A DNA stretch of 15,982 bases from positions 1-15,982 of the forward strand of contig DQOT01000169.1 in the NCBI GenBank assembly GCA_015658495.1, in the 5' to 3' direction. Origin of the DNA: Fidelibacterota bacterium (GTDB lineage Bacteria > Fidelibacterota > Marinisomatia > Marinisomatales > UBA1611). Positions 1 to 6,905 of the stretch are shown piece by piece. Each line of letters starts with the position of its first letter. Within the stretch, counting starts at the first letter, position 1. Position numbers and translations under genes: made by a program. Below the pieces are notes generated by a model. It was not told the origin of the DNA. It worked only from the letters and a program-made list of their open reading frames with translations, and made no database searches.

Positions 1-688
1 CAAAAACAAAAAGTGCCTGAATATGTTTATTCCGTTCCTCTTGCATGATTTCTGCTTCATCTACGTTGGCTATGTACAGGATTGATTTGCTGCTGAACAG
101 ATGAAGAGAGCGCAGGATCTTTCGTTCATCTGCATCAATTACACGAAGGGTACGTGCCCGGAGTCCATAATTGCAATGCTGGAGTAAACGATTGATCAAA
201 TCCAATTCTTTCTTGGCTTGTTTTTCTCCGGATCGAGCCGCCTTTTCCGTTTTGTGGTGGCGTTTTTCTAATGTTTCCAGATCTGCCAGCAATAATTCTG
301 TTTCAATTGTTCCCGCATCCCGAATCGGATCCACACTGCCCTCAACATGAGGGACATTATCATCTTCAAAGCATCGCACCACATGAATAATGGCGGCAGT
401 CTGTCGGATTTGTCCGAGGAATTTATTTCCCAAACCCTCGCCTTTGCTGGCGCCCCGGACCAATCCCGCAATATCCGTAAATTCCACTGCAGCAGGAACA
501 ATCTTCTGCGGTTTGTAGATCTTCCCCAATTCTTTTAGGCGATCGTCCGGTAATGCCACGATGCCCACATGGGGTTCAATGGTACAAAAAGGATAATTCT
601 CTGCCGGAACGCTGGATTCTGTCAGGGCGTTAAACAAGGTGGACTTGCCCACATTAGGCAGTCCTACAATTCCACATTGAAGGGCCAT
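1..688 (-). CDS. ychF: Redox/ribosome-associated P-loop NTPase YchF (Obg-like ATPase), 3' part cut by window edge
   Basis: The first 229 codons are present and the rest lies beyond position 1. The protein opens MALQCGIVGLPNVGKST, with the P-loop at residues 9-17. A G3-type region with DIAGLVRGASKGEG lies at 72-85, and an NVDE motif at 208-211 replaces the NKxD guanine-specificity motif. NxxE at that position is the family's mark of ATP rather than GTP preference. A charged helical stretch at 138-165 matches the YchF coiled-coil insert. The family is usually about 363 residues, so roughly 134 (including the C-terminal TGS domain) are missing from the window. YchF is a cytoplasmic ribosome-binding ATPase linked to stress responses. 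The start at 688 has no clear Shine-Dalgarno site but gives the standard N-terminus. It lies 110 nt downstream of fabA on the same strand, so co-transcription is possible. Confidence 0.97.
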   Translation of the reverse strand, partial: MALQCGIVGLPNVGKSTLFNALTESSVPAENYPFCTIEPHVGIVALPDDRLKELGKIYKPQKIVPAAVEFTDIAGLVRGASKGEGLGNKFLGQIRQTAAIIHVVRCFEDDNVPHVEGSVDPIRDAGTIETELLLADLETLEKRHHKTEKAARSGEKQAKKELDLINRLLQHCNYGLRARTLRVIDADERKILRSLHLFSSKSILYIANVDEAEIMQEERNKHIQALFVF

Positions 689-798
689 ATTTTAATTTGA
701 GATTAAAAAGATTTGTTTAAAAAAAATATCAATCGCATAGTCAGAAAGGTACTGAGCATATCTCTGCGACTTCGCACCTTTGCGTTAAACGAAATGAA

Positions 799-1350
799 TT
801 AAAATGAATCCAGAGTAGGATCACCACCAAAATCGTAAGTGAGATTATCAAATAACCCAACTTGTAGATTTTTCGCGAAATAAATAGTGCGATCTTCGCC
901 TGTACTCAATTCGCCATCTGCCCAGATTATATATTTTCCGCGCCGATTCAGGATTTTTTTAATATCGATTTTATATGTAACCGTATCATGGTAGGGTCGG
1001 ACCTGTCCTTTAAATTTCAGATCACCAACACCCAAAGCACGTCCACGACCCTGACCACCAATCCAAGATAAAAAGAACCCAACCAATTGCCACATGCCAT
1101 CAAGACCCAAACATCCAGGCATAACCGGGTCACCTTTAAAATGGCAATGAAAGAACCAGAGCTCGTCTGTGATATCCAGTTCTGCAATGATCTGTCCATT
1201 GCCATATTGGCCACCATCATCATTGATCTCTGTGATGCGGTCCATCATAAGCATTGGAGCCAAGGGTAATTTTCCATTTTCCATTCCACCCAGAATCCCT
1301 TCACCGCTTTGGATTAATTCTTCTTTTGTATAACTACTTTTTACTATCAT
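799..1350 (-). CDS. fabA: 3-hydroxydecanoyl-[acyl-carrier-protein] dehydratase/isomerase
   Basis: This 183-residue protein matches FabA closely in length and sequence. It has SYTKEELIQSGEG near the N-terminus, APMLMMDRI at 31-39, the hot-dog active-site region ELWFFHCHFKGDPVMPGC at 63-80, and GLDGMWQLVGF at 82-92. The catalytic His (H70) and Asp (D84) are both present, at the same numbers as in E. coli FabA. GRALGVGDLKFKGQV follows at 103-117. FabA dehydrates 3-hydroxyacyl-ACP and, at C10, isomerises the trans-2 product to cis-3, the branch point for unsaturated fatty acids in the cytoplasm. The family and fold are clear; FabA rather than FabZ is chosen because of length and the MMDRI and GDPVMPGCLGLD motifs. 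No obvious Shine-Dalgarno site precedes the ATG. It is divergent from the enoyl-reductase-like gene 130 nt away. No fabB partner is in the window. Confidence 0.95.
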   Translation of the reverse strand: MIVKSSYTKEELIQSGEGILGGMENGKLPLAPMLMMDRITEINDDGGQYGNGQIIAELDITDELWFFHCHFKGDPVMPGCLGLDGMWQLVGFFLSWIGGQGRGRALGVGDLKFKGQVRPYHDTVTYKIDIKKILNRRGKYIIWADGELSTGEDRTIYFAKNLQVGLFDNLTYDFGGDPTLDSF

Positions 1351-1480
1351 TTTATGATTTAATATCTTTTGATTTTAAGGGGATGAGAGTACGACAAATA
1401 TTTGAATTTATGAACCGACATTTCATGATCAATTATCCGAAATAATCCGGTAAATTGGGTGCTAAAATTTGGAGAAATAA
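1351..1480. promoter_or_regulatory. Shared divergent upstream region of fabA and the enoyl-reductase gene
   Basis: This 130-nt AT-rich gap separates two divergent genes of the same pathway, so both promoters should lie here. No convincing paired -35/-10 boxes or long operator palindrome could be picked out by eye. A GGAGA ribosome-binding site at 1471-1475 sits 5 nt before the ATG at 1481. The regulatory role is inferred from gene arrangement only. Confidence 0.45.
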
Positions 1481-2263
1481 ATGTCTGAATGGGTTTTAAT
1501 ATTGGGAGGCTCAACTGGCCATGGTGCAGCCACAGCAAAGCGATTAGCAAAAGACGGTTATGGCATCATTGCTTTTCATTTTGATCGTGGAGAAGCTAAA
1601 AAATTAGCGGCAGAAACAATCACTGAAGTGAATGAGACCACTGGTGGTCGCTGTCATTATTTTAATACAAATGCGGCGGCAGAAGAAACCATGGATAAAT
1701 ACATTACACAGATCAAGGAAATTACCGGTGGCGAACCGGTTAAACTGTTGCTCCACTCCATTGCATTTGGCACCACCACAAACTTTTTCGGTGAAAAACC
1801 CGTCACCCAACGACAAATGGATATGACGGTTCACGTCATGGGGAATGCACTGTTGTACTGGACGCAAAAATTATATGCAGAAGGATTGCTGGCAAATGGA
1901 TCCCGAGTCATGGGACTCACCAGTGAGGGGAATTATGTGGCCATGGAAGGCTACGGCCCCGTCAGTGTGGCAAAAGTTGCCATGGAAGCCATCATTCGCC
2001 AGATCGGTTGGGAGTTAGGTCAATACGGAATTACGGCCAACGCCGTCCAGGCTGGCGTAACACCCACACGGGCGTTAACGAAGATTACCGAAGGCTGGGA
2101 GGCATGGATCGAAAATACCAAGAAACGAAATCCCATGCGCCGCAACACCACACCGGAAGATGTGGCCGGAACTATTTCCATGCTTTTAAAACCGGAAGCA
2201 GATTTTATCAATTGTTCCATCATTTATTGTGATGGTGGTGAATCCCGTTCCGGTTCTTTTTAA
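1481..2263 (+). CDS. SDR-family enoyl-[acyl-carrier-protein] reductase (FabI/FabL-like)
   Basis: This 260-residue short-chain dehydrogenase has a Rossmann nucleotide-binding motif near the N-terminus (GGSTGHGAA, 9-17). Its catalytic Tyr and Lys are spaced Y158-x6-K165 (YGPVSVAK). The six-residue spacing is typical of enoyl-ACP reductases FabI/FabL, whereas ordinary SDRs have Y-x3-K. A second tyrosine lies at 152. The C-terminus has the usual SDR ending DGG at 251-253. The expected role is NAD(P)H-dependent reduction of trans-2-enoyl-ACP, the last step of each elongation cycle. A GGAGA site 5 nt upstream supports the start. Its divergent neighbour is fabA, which makes the preceding step, so the context agrees. 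Membership of the SDR family is certain. The exact substrate is inferred, and a specialised or alternative reductase is possible. A symbol is withheld because FabI and FabL cannot be separated here. Confidence 0.82.
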   Translation: MSEWVLILGGSTGHGAATAKRLAKDGYGIIAFHFDRGEAKKLAAETITEVNETTGGRCHYFNTNAAAEETMDKYITQIKEITGGEPVKLLLHSIAFGTTTNFFGEKPVTQRQMDMTVHVMGNALLYWTQKLYAEGLLANGSRVMGLTSEGNYVAMEGYGPVSVAKVAMEAIIRQIGWELGQYGITANAVQAGVTPTRALTKITEGWEAWIENTKKRNPMRRNTTPEDVAGTISMLLKPEADFINCSIIYCDGGESRSGSF

Positions 2264-2274
2264 TTTCTTATAAA

Positions 2275-2328
2275 TTTTTCAAAGGTTCCCCATCTTAAAA
2301 CTGGCGAGCAAACATCCTTTGAAAGGTT
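2275..2328. repeat. Inverted-repeat intergenic element, copy 1 (TTTCAAAGG ... CCTTTGAAA)
   Basis: TTTCAAAGG and its exact reverse complement CCTTTGAAA flank a spacer of about 30 nt, right after the enoyl-reductase stop and before the PAP2 gene. A second element with the same arm sequence lies at 6962-7028. It could fold as a transcript hairpin, but there is no T-tract, so a terminator is not claimed. Confidence 0.6.
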
Positions 2329-2344
2329 ATATTAATTTTCCCTA

Positions 2345-2824
2345 ATGGAATTAATCCAATTCCTGCAACAATTTGATTTTCCACCCATTCTTTTTCTTAT
2401 GAAAGGAGTCACACTCCTGGGAAATTTTTACACCTATCCAATATATCTCATCATCAGCTATTTCATTTTAAATAGAAAAGATTGGCTATCATTTCTCGGG
2501 ATCATTCTTGGTTCCTGGGCTGTGAATGAAGCACTGAAACACGGATTTTCACTCCCGCGTCCATCGGAAGAATTTCATCTTGTTTCTGTCACCAGTTCCG
2601 GATTTCCAAGCGGACATGCCCAGATGGCTGTGGTGGTGTGGGGTTGGTTCGGCAAGCATTACAATAGAATTGTGCCAGCTTCAGTTATGATTTTTATGGT
2701 TGGATTTTCGAGAGTGTATCTGGGGGTCCACTTTCCGCATCAAGTCCTGGGCGGATGGACCATTGGTTTTGTGGTTTTAATGGGGTGGTTCTTTTTAAAA
2801 AGGGAACTAAAGAAAAAAGAATAA
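2345..2824 (+). CDS. PAP2-superfamily membrane phosphatase
   Basis: This 159-residue protein has several hydrophobic segments (about 14-42, 46-62, 92-104, 109-127 and 136-151), which suits an inner-membrane enzyme. The three PAP2 phosphatase motifs are present: K65-x6-RP (KHGFSLPRP, 65-73), PSGH at 88-91, and SR-x5-H at 122-129. The last motif reads SRVYLGVHFPHQ. The usual Asp four residues after the catalytic His is Gln133, as in the glucose-6-phosphatase branch, which also has HFPHQV. The expected activity is removal of phosphate from a lipid or small phosphorylated substrate, such as undecaprenyl pyrophosphate or phosphatidic acid. The actual substrate cannot be told. The family is often longer, so this is a minimal version. 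The start lacks a well-placed Shine-Dalgarno site. Its stop is 1 nt from the stop of the convergent lipoprotein gene. Confidence 0.88.
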   Translation: MELIQFLQQFDFPPILFLMKGVTLLGNFYTYPIYLIISYFILNRKDWLSFLGIILGSWAVNEALKHGFSLPRPSEEFHLVSVTSSGFPSGHAQMAVVVWGWFGKHYNRIVPASVMIFMVGFSRVYLGVHFPHQVLGGWTIGFVVLMGWFFLKRELKKKE

Positions 2825-2825
2825 A

Positions 2826-3206
2826 TCAGGAATCAAGACCCTGGGCGATCTTCTCTTCAATGAGTCCCACCAGATCATGACTGTCTTTATTGGGCATAAT
2901 ATCAAAACTCCGCTTCGCTTCATTCAGCGCATATTTCCACCAGCCTTTTTTTGTATAAGCAATAGCCAGTTTAAAATGGGCTTTCCCCAGCACCTGAAAT
3001 TCGTCTCGGGTGAGTTGGCTTTGGTCGCCAGAGTAGAGACGGGACACTTCACGATATTCCATGATGGCTTCATCGAGAAGCCCCTTCTGGAGATACCAGT
3101 TTCCAAGATTCAAATGGCGCGACGGATCTTCTTGGCAGGCACTGATCATAAGAGCGAGACAAGCAGGCAGGAGAAGTCGGGCGTGACGGAATATAAAATC
3201 AATCAT
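2826..3206 (-). CDS. Small TPR-containing lipoprotein, function unknown
   Basis: This 126-residue protein begins with a basic n-region (FRHAR, 6-10) and a hydrophobic stretch ending in the lipobox ISAC, with the lipidated cysteine at C24. The mature part shows two TPR-like helical repeats: about 31-60 (HLNLGNWYLQKGLLDEAIMEY) and about 73-105 (GKAHFKLAIAYTKKGWWKYA). TPRs usually mediate protein-protein contacts, so an envelope scaffold or assembly role is plausible but unproven. It lies 37 nt downstream of the MFS gene on the same strand and is probably the last gene of that transcription unit. No Shine-Dalgarno site is visible. I do not recognise a named family. Confidence 0.75.
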   Translation of the reverse strand: MIDFIFRHARLLLPACLALMISACQEDPSRHLNLGNWYLQKGLLDEAIMEYREVSRLYSGDQSQLTRDEFQVLGKAHFKLAIAYTKKGWWKYALNEAKRSFDIMPNKDSHDLVGLIEEKIAQGLDS

Positions 3207-3243
3207 AATAGAACGTGAATTTTTAGCTTTACCTCACGGAAAA

Positions 3244-4521
3244 TCAAGAAGAAAATCCATTCACATGAAATGCAGTTTCCGCAGGCAGCTTTGGATCACG
3301 AACGATGAATTGGAGAATCAACATCCCAATAATAAGGCTTGTCCCCAAAATATAAAGTGATGTGGTATAATCACCAATCCGAATTAGCGAACCGATCCCC
3401 ACAATAAAAATCAAAACAAACGGCGCAAGAAAAGAATCCACTAATGCCATATATGTTTTTGTATCCCGATCTTCTGCAAAATCATAAACAAGATTCATGG
3501 CCGAGGGCATAAAAGCGCCTTGTCCTGCACCAATGGCCATAAAAATGGCATAAACCCATAACATATTTTGAGCAAAAATGGCCAGGAGCACTGCTGTGAA
3601 ATGTGCGCTGTAGGCAACCATCATCCCGGCTTTGTGGCCCATTTTATCTCCTAATTTTCCTACAAAATAACTGGCAAATCCAGAGGCTATCACATTCAGG
3701 ATTGTAAAGACTCCTGCTTCACTTACAGCAAAATTGAATTTATCTTGGCAATAAACCGCATAAAGTCCTATCCCCGGGAGATAGGCAGCAAAGAAGATCC
3801 GGGATAAAATGTATTTCTGGAAATTCTTATGTCCAACTATAATGGATTTTGTTTCAATGATGAAATCTTTAACTGTTTTGTTGTTTTGTTCTTTCTTCGG
3901 GGGTTTGACCCGGAAAAACAGAAACAGAATCGTACCGATGGTGAGACTCAAAAAGAGAATAAAAAACCCTATCCCAAAATTCCGCGGGAAGGGCAGATCA
4001 CTGGCTAATAAATATTTTAAAGCGAATCCGCCTACAAAACTCCCGACACTGTTAAAGGCAAATCCAAGGCCGAAAAATTTTCCTCGTTCAGATTTCAATG
4101 TGGACTGATTTAAAAAATCAGCCCAAATAGGCACAATGATACCAATCGAAAATGCATACAATAAAAAATAGGCGAAATAAACTTTCCATGCGGTTTGAAC
4201 CTGTGCCGGGTCCAAGATAGAAAAGTTGAATCCCATGAAAAAAGCCACCATTAGAATGATCATATGCACCAGGATAACGGCTCGTTTGATATTGCGGATA
4301 TTTCGCCCCCGGGCTGCAATCAATAAAGCGGGTAAGGCAATAAGGATCGAGAATAATCCTGCTGTGGAAACAGCAATACTTTCCGGTGCGCCCAATTCCC
4401 TTAAAAAAAGTGGCACCACCGCATAAAGAGTATGAAATGCGATACCGAATCCCCAACAAAATTCATGGAACAGGTTATACTTTAAATTATGGTTGTGATC
4501 CCGAAGGGTGAATTCAGTCAT
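3244..4521 (-). CDS. Major facilitator superfamily (MFS) transporter
   Basis: This 425-residue protein has about twelve hydrophobic segments spread across its length, with a charged central loop at about 205-240 (RVKPPKKEQNNK) between two six-helix halves, the classic MFS layout. A motif-A-like loop, GKLGDKMGHKAGM, lies at 288-300 at the start of the second half. The equivalent N-terminal loop is only weakly conserved (AARGRNIRNIKRA, 69-81). Glycine-rich helix GLGFAFNSVGSFVGG lies at 151-165. It should be a secondary transporter in the inner membrane. No substrate can be assigned. The ATG overlaps the end of the upstream EamA gene by 8 nt, which suggests translational coupling. The TPR lipoprotein follows after 37 nt. 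The length is normal for the family. Confidence 0.88.
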   Translation of the reverse strand: MTEFTLRDHNHNLKYNLFHEFCWGFGIAFHTLYAVVPLFLRELGAPESIAVSTAGLFSILIALPALLIAARGRNIRNIKRAVILVHMIILMVAFFMGFNFSILDPAQVQTAWKVYFAYFLLYAFSIGIIVPIWADFLNQSTLKSERGKFFGLGFAFNSVGSFVGGFALKYLLASDLPFPRNFGIGFFILFLSLTIGTILFLFFRVKPPKKEQNNKTVKDFIIETKSIIVGHKNFQKYILSRIFFAAYLPGIGLYAVYCQDKFNFAVSEAGVFTILNVIASGFASYFVGKLGDKMGHKAGMMVAYSAHFTAVLLAIFAQNMLWVYAIFMAIGAGQGAFMPSAMNLVYDFAEDRDTKTYMALVDSFLAPFVLIFIVGIGSLIRIGDYTTSLYILGTSLIIGMLILQFIVRDPKLPAETAFHVNGFSS

Positions 4522-5410
4522 ACGTTTTTTCCCGGGTGAGCAAAATCATCGATCCCAGGAGCAGAACTGCACCTATAATTTGTGCGAAACCCAACATGTG
4601 TCCACGAATCACCCAATCCAGGATTACAGCGGACAATGGCCAGGTCAGTTCATAAAGAGTGCTGTGAGATGCCGGAAGGTGCTTGAGCCCGTAATAATAA
4701 ATGAATAGTGCCACAGCGCCGGTGGACATGACAATGATCACCAAATTCCGCCATTGATGGATGCTGAGTTCAATGGACTCAAAACCATCCGATGTAACGG
4801 TGAAAATGATGAGTGCGCCCACAGCCGTTAAGGAAAGTCGCAGCGCAGTGACAGCGGTAAAGGGTAAGCGGTTCAACGCATGTTTTCCAAGCACCGTAGA
4901 ACTCCCCCAACTGAAGGCTGCCAAGGTTGCCAGCAGTGCTGCGATGATTGTTTTATCATCCCAGTCCGCAATGGATGTTGTACCGAAAGTGACGAGATAA
5001 CCACCCAACATGGCCACCAATGCCAACCCGATAAATCGCTGAGACAGTTTCTCCTTTAAGATAATGGCAGCTAACGAGATGGCGAAAAGTGGCTGGAGTT
5101 TCTGCAGCAGAACCACCACCGACAGATCGATATAATTCACATAACTCAATGCCTTAGTGTAAAAGAAGGTACCTAGAATGCCACCACAGATAGAGATCCA
5201 GAGAATAGAGATCCAACCACGCTGATCCAGTTTTTTGATCTCCGGCCAGGCCTTGAAAAAAAGTGGCAAAAACAAGAGTGCGCCCAGGGCATGTTCCAGT
5301 GTGACCACCAAAAAAGATGATACGGAATAGAACTCCTGCCGTAAGAATCCATCCAGACTCCAGAGTAGGGCGGCAAATACAACAGCGAGCGGTGGGAGTA
5401 TTTTTCGCAT
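4514..5410 (-). CDS. EamA/DMT-family (drug/metabolite) transporter
   Basis: This 298-residue protein has ten predicted membrane segments arranged as two EamA domains, about 8-142 and 155-292. It carries the usual domain-end signatures: LQPLFAISLAAIILKEKLS at 106-124 in the first half and the weaker ELTWPLSAVILDWVIRG at 254-270 in the second. Length and topology match the DMT superfamily, which exports or imports small metabolites by secondary transport. The substrate is unknown. It is the first gene of a minus-strand unit, and its TGA overlaps the ATG of the MFS gene (ATGACTGA, 4514-4521). No Shine-Dalgarno site is visible before the ATG at 5410, but the start fits the first transmembrane helix. 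Confidence 0.9.
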   Translation of the reverse strand: MRKILPPLAVVFAALLWSLDGFLRQEFYSVSSFLVVTLEHALGALLFLPLFFKAWPEIKKLDQRGWISILWISICGGILGTFFYTKALSYVNYIDLSVVVLLQKLQPLFAISLAAIILKEKLSQRFIGLALVAMLGGYLVTFGTTSIADWDDKTIIAALLATLAAFSWGSSTVLGKHALNRLPFTAVTALRLSLTAVGALIIFTVTSDGFESIELSIHQWRNLVIIVMSTGAVALFIYYYGLKHLPASHSTLYELTWPLSAVILDWVIRGHMLGFAQIIGAVLLLGSMILLTREKTYD

Positions 5411-5473
5411 TATGAAAATTAGGGGCAGAATTGAGATTTATTGTGTGTTTATTCTGTCGGATTTCTGATCATT

Positions 5474-5508
5474 CCGACCAGCTTGCTTACTCATTGTGTG
5501 AGGGTCGG
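5474..5508. repeat. Nested intergenic hairpin
   Basis: CCGACC (5474-5479) pairs with GGTCGG (5503-5508). Inside it CTCA (5490-5493) pairs with TGAG (5499-5502), leaving a bulge on the left side. This could be a remnant of a mobile palindromic repeat or part of the 5' region of a transcript. There is no T-tract, so it is not a classical terminator. Confidence 0.4.
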
Positions 5509-5653
5509 CAGGGCGAAGACCCAGAATCTATTATTCCCTAAACCACCTATTAAAAAATATAGTCATTTTGATCCCGAATTATCGGGAGAAGAATTTTCTT
5601 TATCGATAGAAATGATCGTTGATTGGATCAGCAGTAGTTTCGTTTTTATCTTC

Positions 5654-5740
5654 TAAACCACCCCCTATATTCCCATCCCTGGAAAGGAGGGGACAATTTA
5701 AGCATATCTAAAGATTTCAATTTAATGTAGAGGTGGTTTA
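5654..5740. repeat. Long inverted repeat, arms TAAACCACC / GGTGGTTTA
   Basis: Nine perfectly complementary bases (5654-5662 and 5732-5740) extend inward as CCCTA / TAGAG with one bulge. Between them an imperfect pyrimidine/purine hairpin, TCCCATCCCT with AGGAGGGGA, surrounds about 5686. A third copy of TAAACCACC, followed by TA, lies at 5539-5547. The pattern looks like a degenerate dispersed C-rich intergenic repeat element. No protein is encoded. Confidence 0.5.
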
Positions 5741-5775
5741 AACAATACTTTTCCAATCCACTTATTGATCTTGTT

Positions 5776-5862
5776 GTCATGCTGGAATGCGTGGAACGCA
5801 TATCCGGTATCCATTTTGAGCGTCTTTCTGGATTCCGGATCTCCTGCGTCGTTTGGAATAAC
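5776..5862. repeat. Imperfect palindromic element beginning GTCAT, copy A
   Basis: The sequence starts GTCATGCTGGAATGC and ends CGTTTGGAATAAC. Near the centre, TCCGGTATCCA (about 5803-5813) and TGGATTCCGGA (5829-5839) are complementary except at one position. A shorter relative begins GTCATTCCGGATG at 6906. Such GTCATTCC...GGAATGAC-type palindromes are dispersed non-coding repeats in many bacteria. Mobility is not shown here. Confidence 0.5.
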
Positions 5863-5878
5863 AGCTTTGTTTAAATAT

Positions 5879-5917
5879 AAAAAAGCCCCGTTGCACTTTC
5901 AGGTGAACGGGGCTTTT
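5879..5917 (-). terminator. Rho-independent terminator of the PDZ-protein gene
   Basis: A perfect 12-bp stem, AAAAGCCCCGTT (5881-5892) with AACGGGGCTTTT (5906-5917), is extended by CAC/GTG in the loop region. Read on the minus strand the GC-rich stem is followed by a run of six T and an AT-rich tail. It begins about 20 nt past the TGA of the PDZ gene. On the plus strand the T run is only four long, so any plus-strand activity should be weaker. Confidence 0.92.
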
Positions 5918-5938
5918 CAGGAATGCGTCCTGATCAAA

Positions 5939-6829
5939 TCAGGAATCGTTTTTCAATTTTTTAATCTCTTTTCGAATGTCTCTCAGTTCTTTTCTTAATG
6001 CGTCCATTTCATCTTCCAACTCATCCAGGTCAAACTCCTCATCATGGAACCGGAATCGTTTCATCATTTTATGAGGCCCATTACGATCCATATTAAAGAA
6101 CATATCCACATCTTCATCAAAGTCCTTGTCACCGAAGAACATTCTATTTTTACCTGGACTAAATCCCATACTGAATGACCGAGGCGCTTCACCCAGGGTG
6201 ACTTTCATTTTCCTTTTTCGGTTTTTCCGGATCACATTCAATTCCACTTGTGTATCTGGCTTATGTCCGCGAATTTCTTCTACAAGATCACTCGCATCTT
6301 CCACTTCTTCACCGGCCACACTTAAAATTACATCGCCTGCTTTCATCCCGGCTTTTTCCGCAGGACTATCTTCAATTACTTCCGTGATCAAAACACCACC
6401 GTCTTTGGCACCAAAGTAATCAGCGAGTTGACCATCCAGCCCTTGGATCTGAACACCGAGATACCCATCGCTTTTGCCCTTGCCGTGCCAACGCATGGCT
6501 CGCATAAAATCGTGGTCTTCCTCGTCATCATGCCCCATGAAATCATCGATATGGATATCCACATCCATTTCTTCCAATTCTTTTTGCAGGGCCTCCAGCG
6601 CTTCTTCGTTATCCAGTGGAACTTCAAATTCTTTTTTATCACCGTTTACCGTAATGGTGAGTTTCAATATTTCATCATCCACATCGGCTTCAATTTCGAT
6701 GCTTCGGTTTTTTTGGTCGTCATCAGATGTAATCATGATAACTTTTTTCTTTACAACAGATCTGTCTCTTTTGCCATCAGCCCATCCAATGGATAAGACA
6801 AGCAAGAAAGATAAGAGCATTTTAAACAT
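5939..6829 (-). CDS. Secreted PDZ-domain protein with acidic N-terminal and charged helical C-terminal regions
   Basis: This 296-residue protein has a short signal peptide (hydrophobic 4-15, likely cleavage near WA-DG at 16-19). An acidic region at about 36-107 follows, with a possible beta-sandwich segment at 43-71. A single PDZ domain spans about 121-213, with carboxylate-binding loop YLGV at 123-126 and SPAEKAGMKAGDVILSVAGE at 155-174, as in DegP/HtrA-type PDZ domains. The rest is Met/Phe/Asp-rich (220-265), then a highly charged coiled-coil-like helix at about 266-294. No serine-protease or metalloprotease domain is present, so it is not DegP. A periplasmic adaptor or peptide-binding role is inferred. 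An AAGGA site (6836-6840) lies 6 nt before the ATG, and a strong terminator follows the stop. It appears to be transcribed alone. Confidence 0.82.
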   Translation of the reverse strand: MFKMLLSFLLVLSIGWADGKRDRSVVKKKVIMITSDDDQKNRSIEIEADVDDEILKLTITVNGDKKEFEVPLDNEEALEALQKELEEMDVDIHIDDFMGHDDEEDHDFMRAMRWHGKGKSDGYLGVQIQGLDGQLADYFGAKDGGVLITEVIEDSPAEKAGMKAGDVILSVAGEEVEDASDLVEEIRGHKPDTQVELNVIRKNRKRKMKVTLGEAPRSFSMGFSPGKNRMFFGDKDFDEDVDMFFNMDRNGPHKMMKRFRFHDEEFDLDELEDEMDALRKELRDIRKEIKKLKNDS

Positions 6830-6905
6830 GGAATTTCCTTGTGTTGGATTAGTGGATTAACACCTGAAACCGGGTTTGGTTCCAATTGGAATTTATGTTA
6901 AAAAT

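Larger units (their letters stand above)
5411..5878. other. Gene-free, repeat-rich intergenic region
   Basis: About 470 nt between the start of the EamA gene and the terminator of the PDZ gene. A 71-codon open frame at 5441-5656 has no recognisable domain or ribosome-binding site and crosses a hairpin, so I do not call it. The region holds a hairpin at 5474-5508, a 9-bp inverted repeat at 5654-5740 and an imperfect palindromic element at 5776-5862, listed separately. The promoter of the EamA-MFS-lipoprotein unit should lie near 5411-5470 but was not identified. Confidence 0.6.

Noticed and set aside
745..781. Possible terminator between fabA and ychF (AAAGGT...ACCTTT enclosing TGCGA-CT-TCGCA)
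   Set aside because: The outer stem is only six pairs with a large loop, the inner stem has a two-base loop, and there is no T-tract after it.
5441..5656. 71-codon open frame in the intergenic region
   Set aside because: It has no ribosome-binding site or recognisable domain, and it overlaps a hairpin and repeat sequence.
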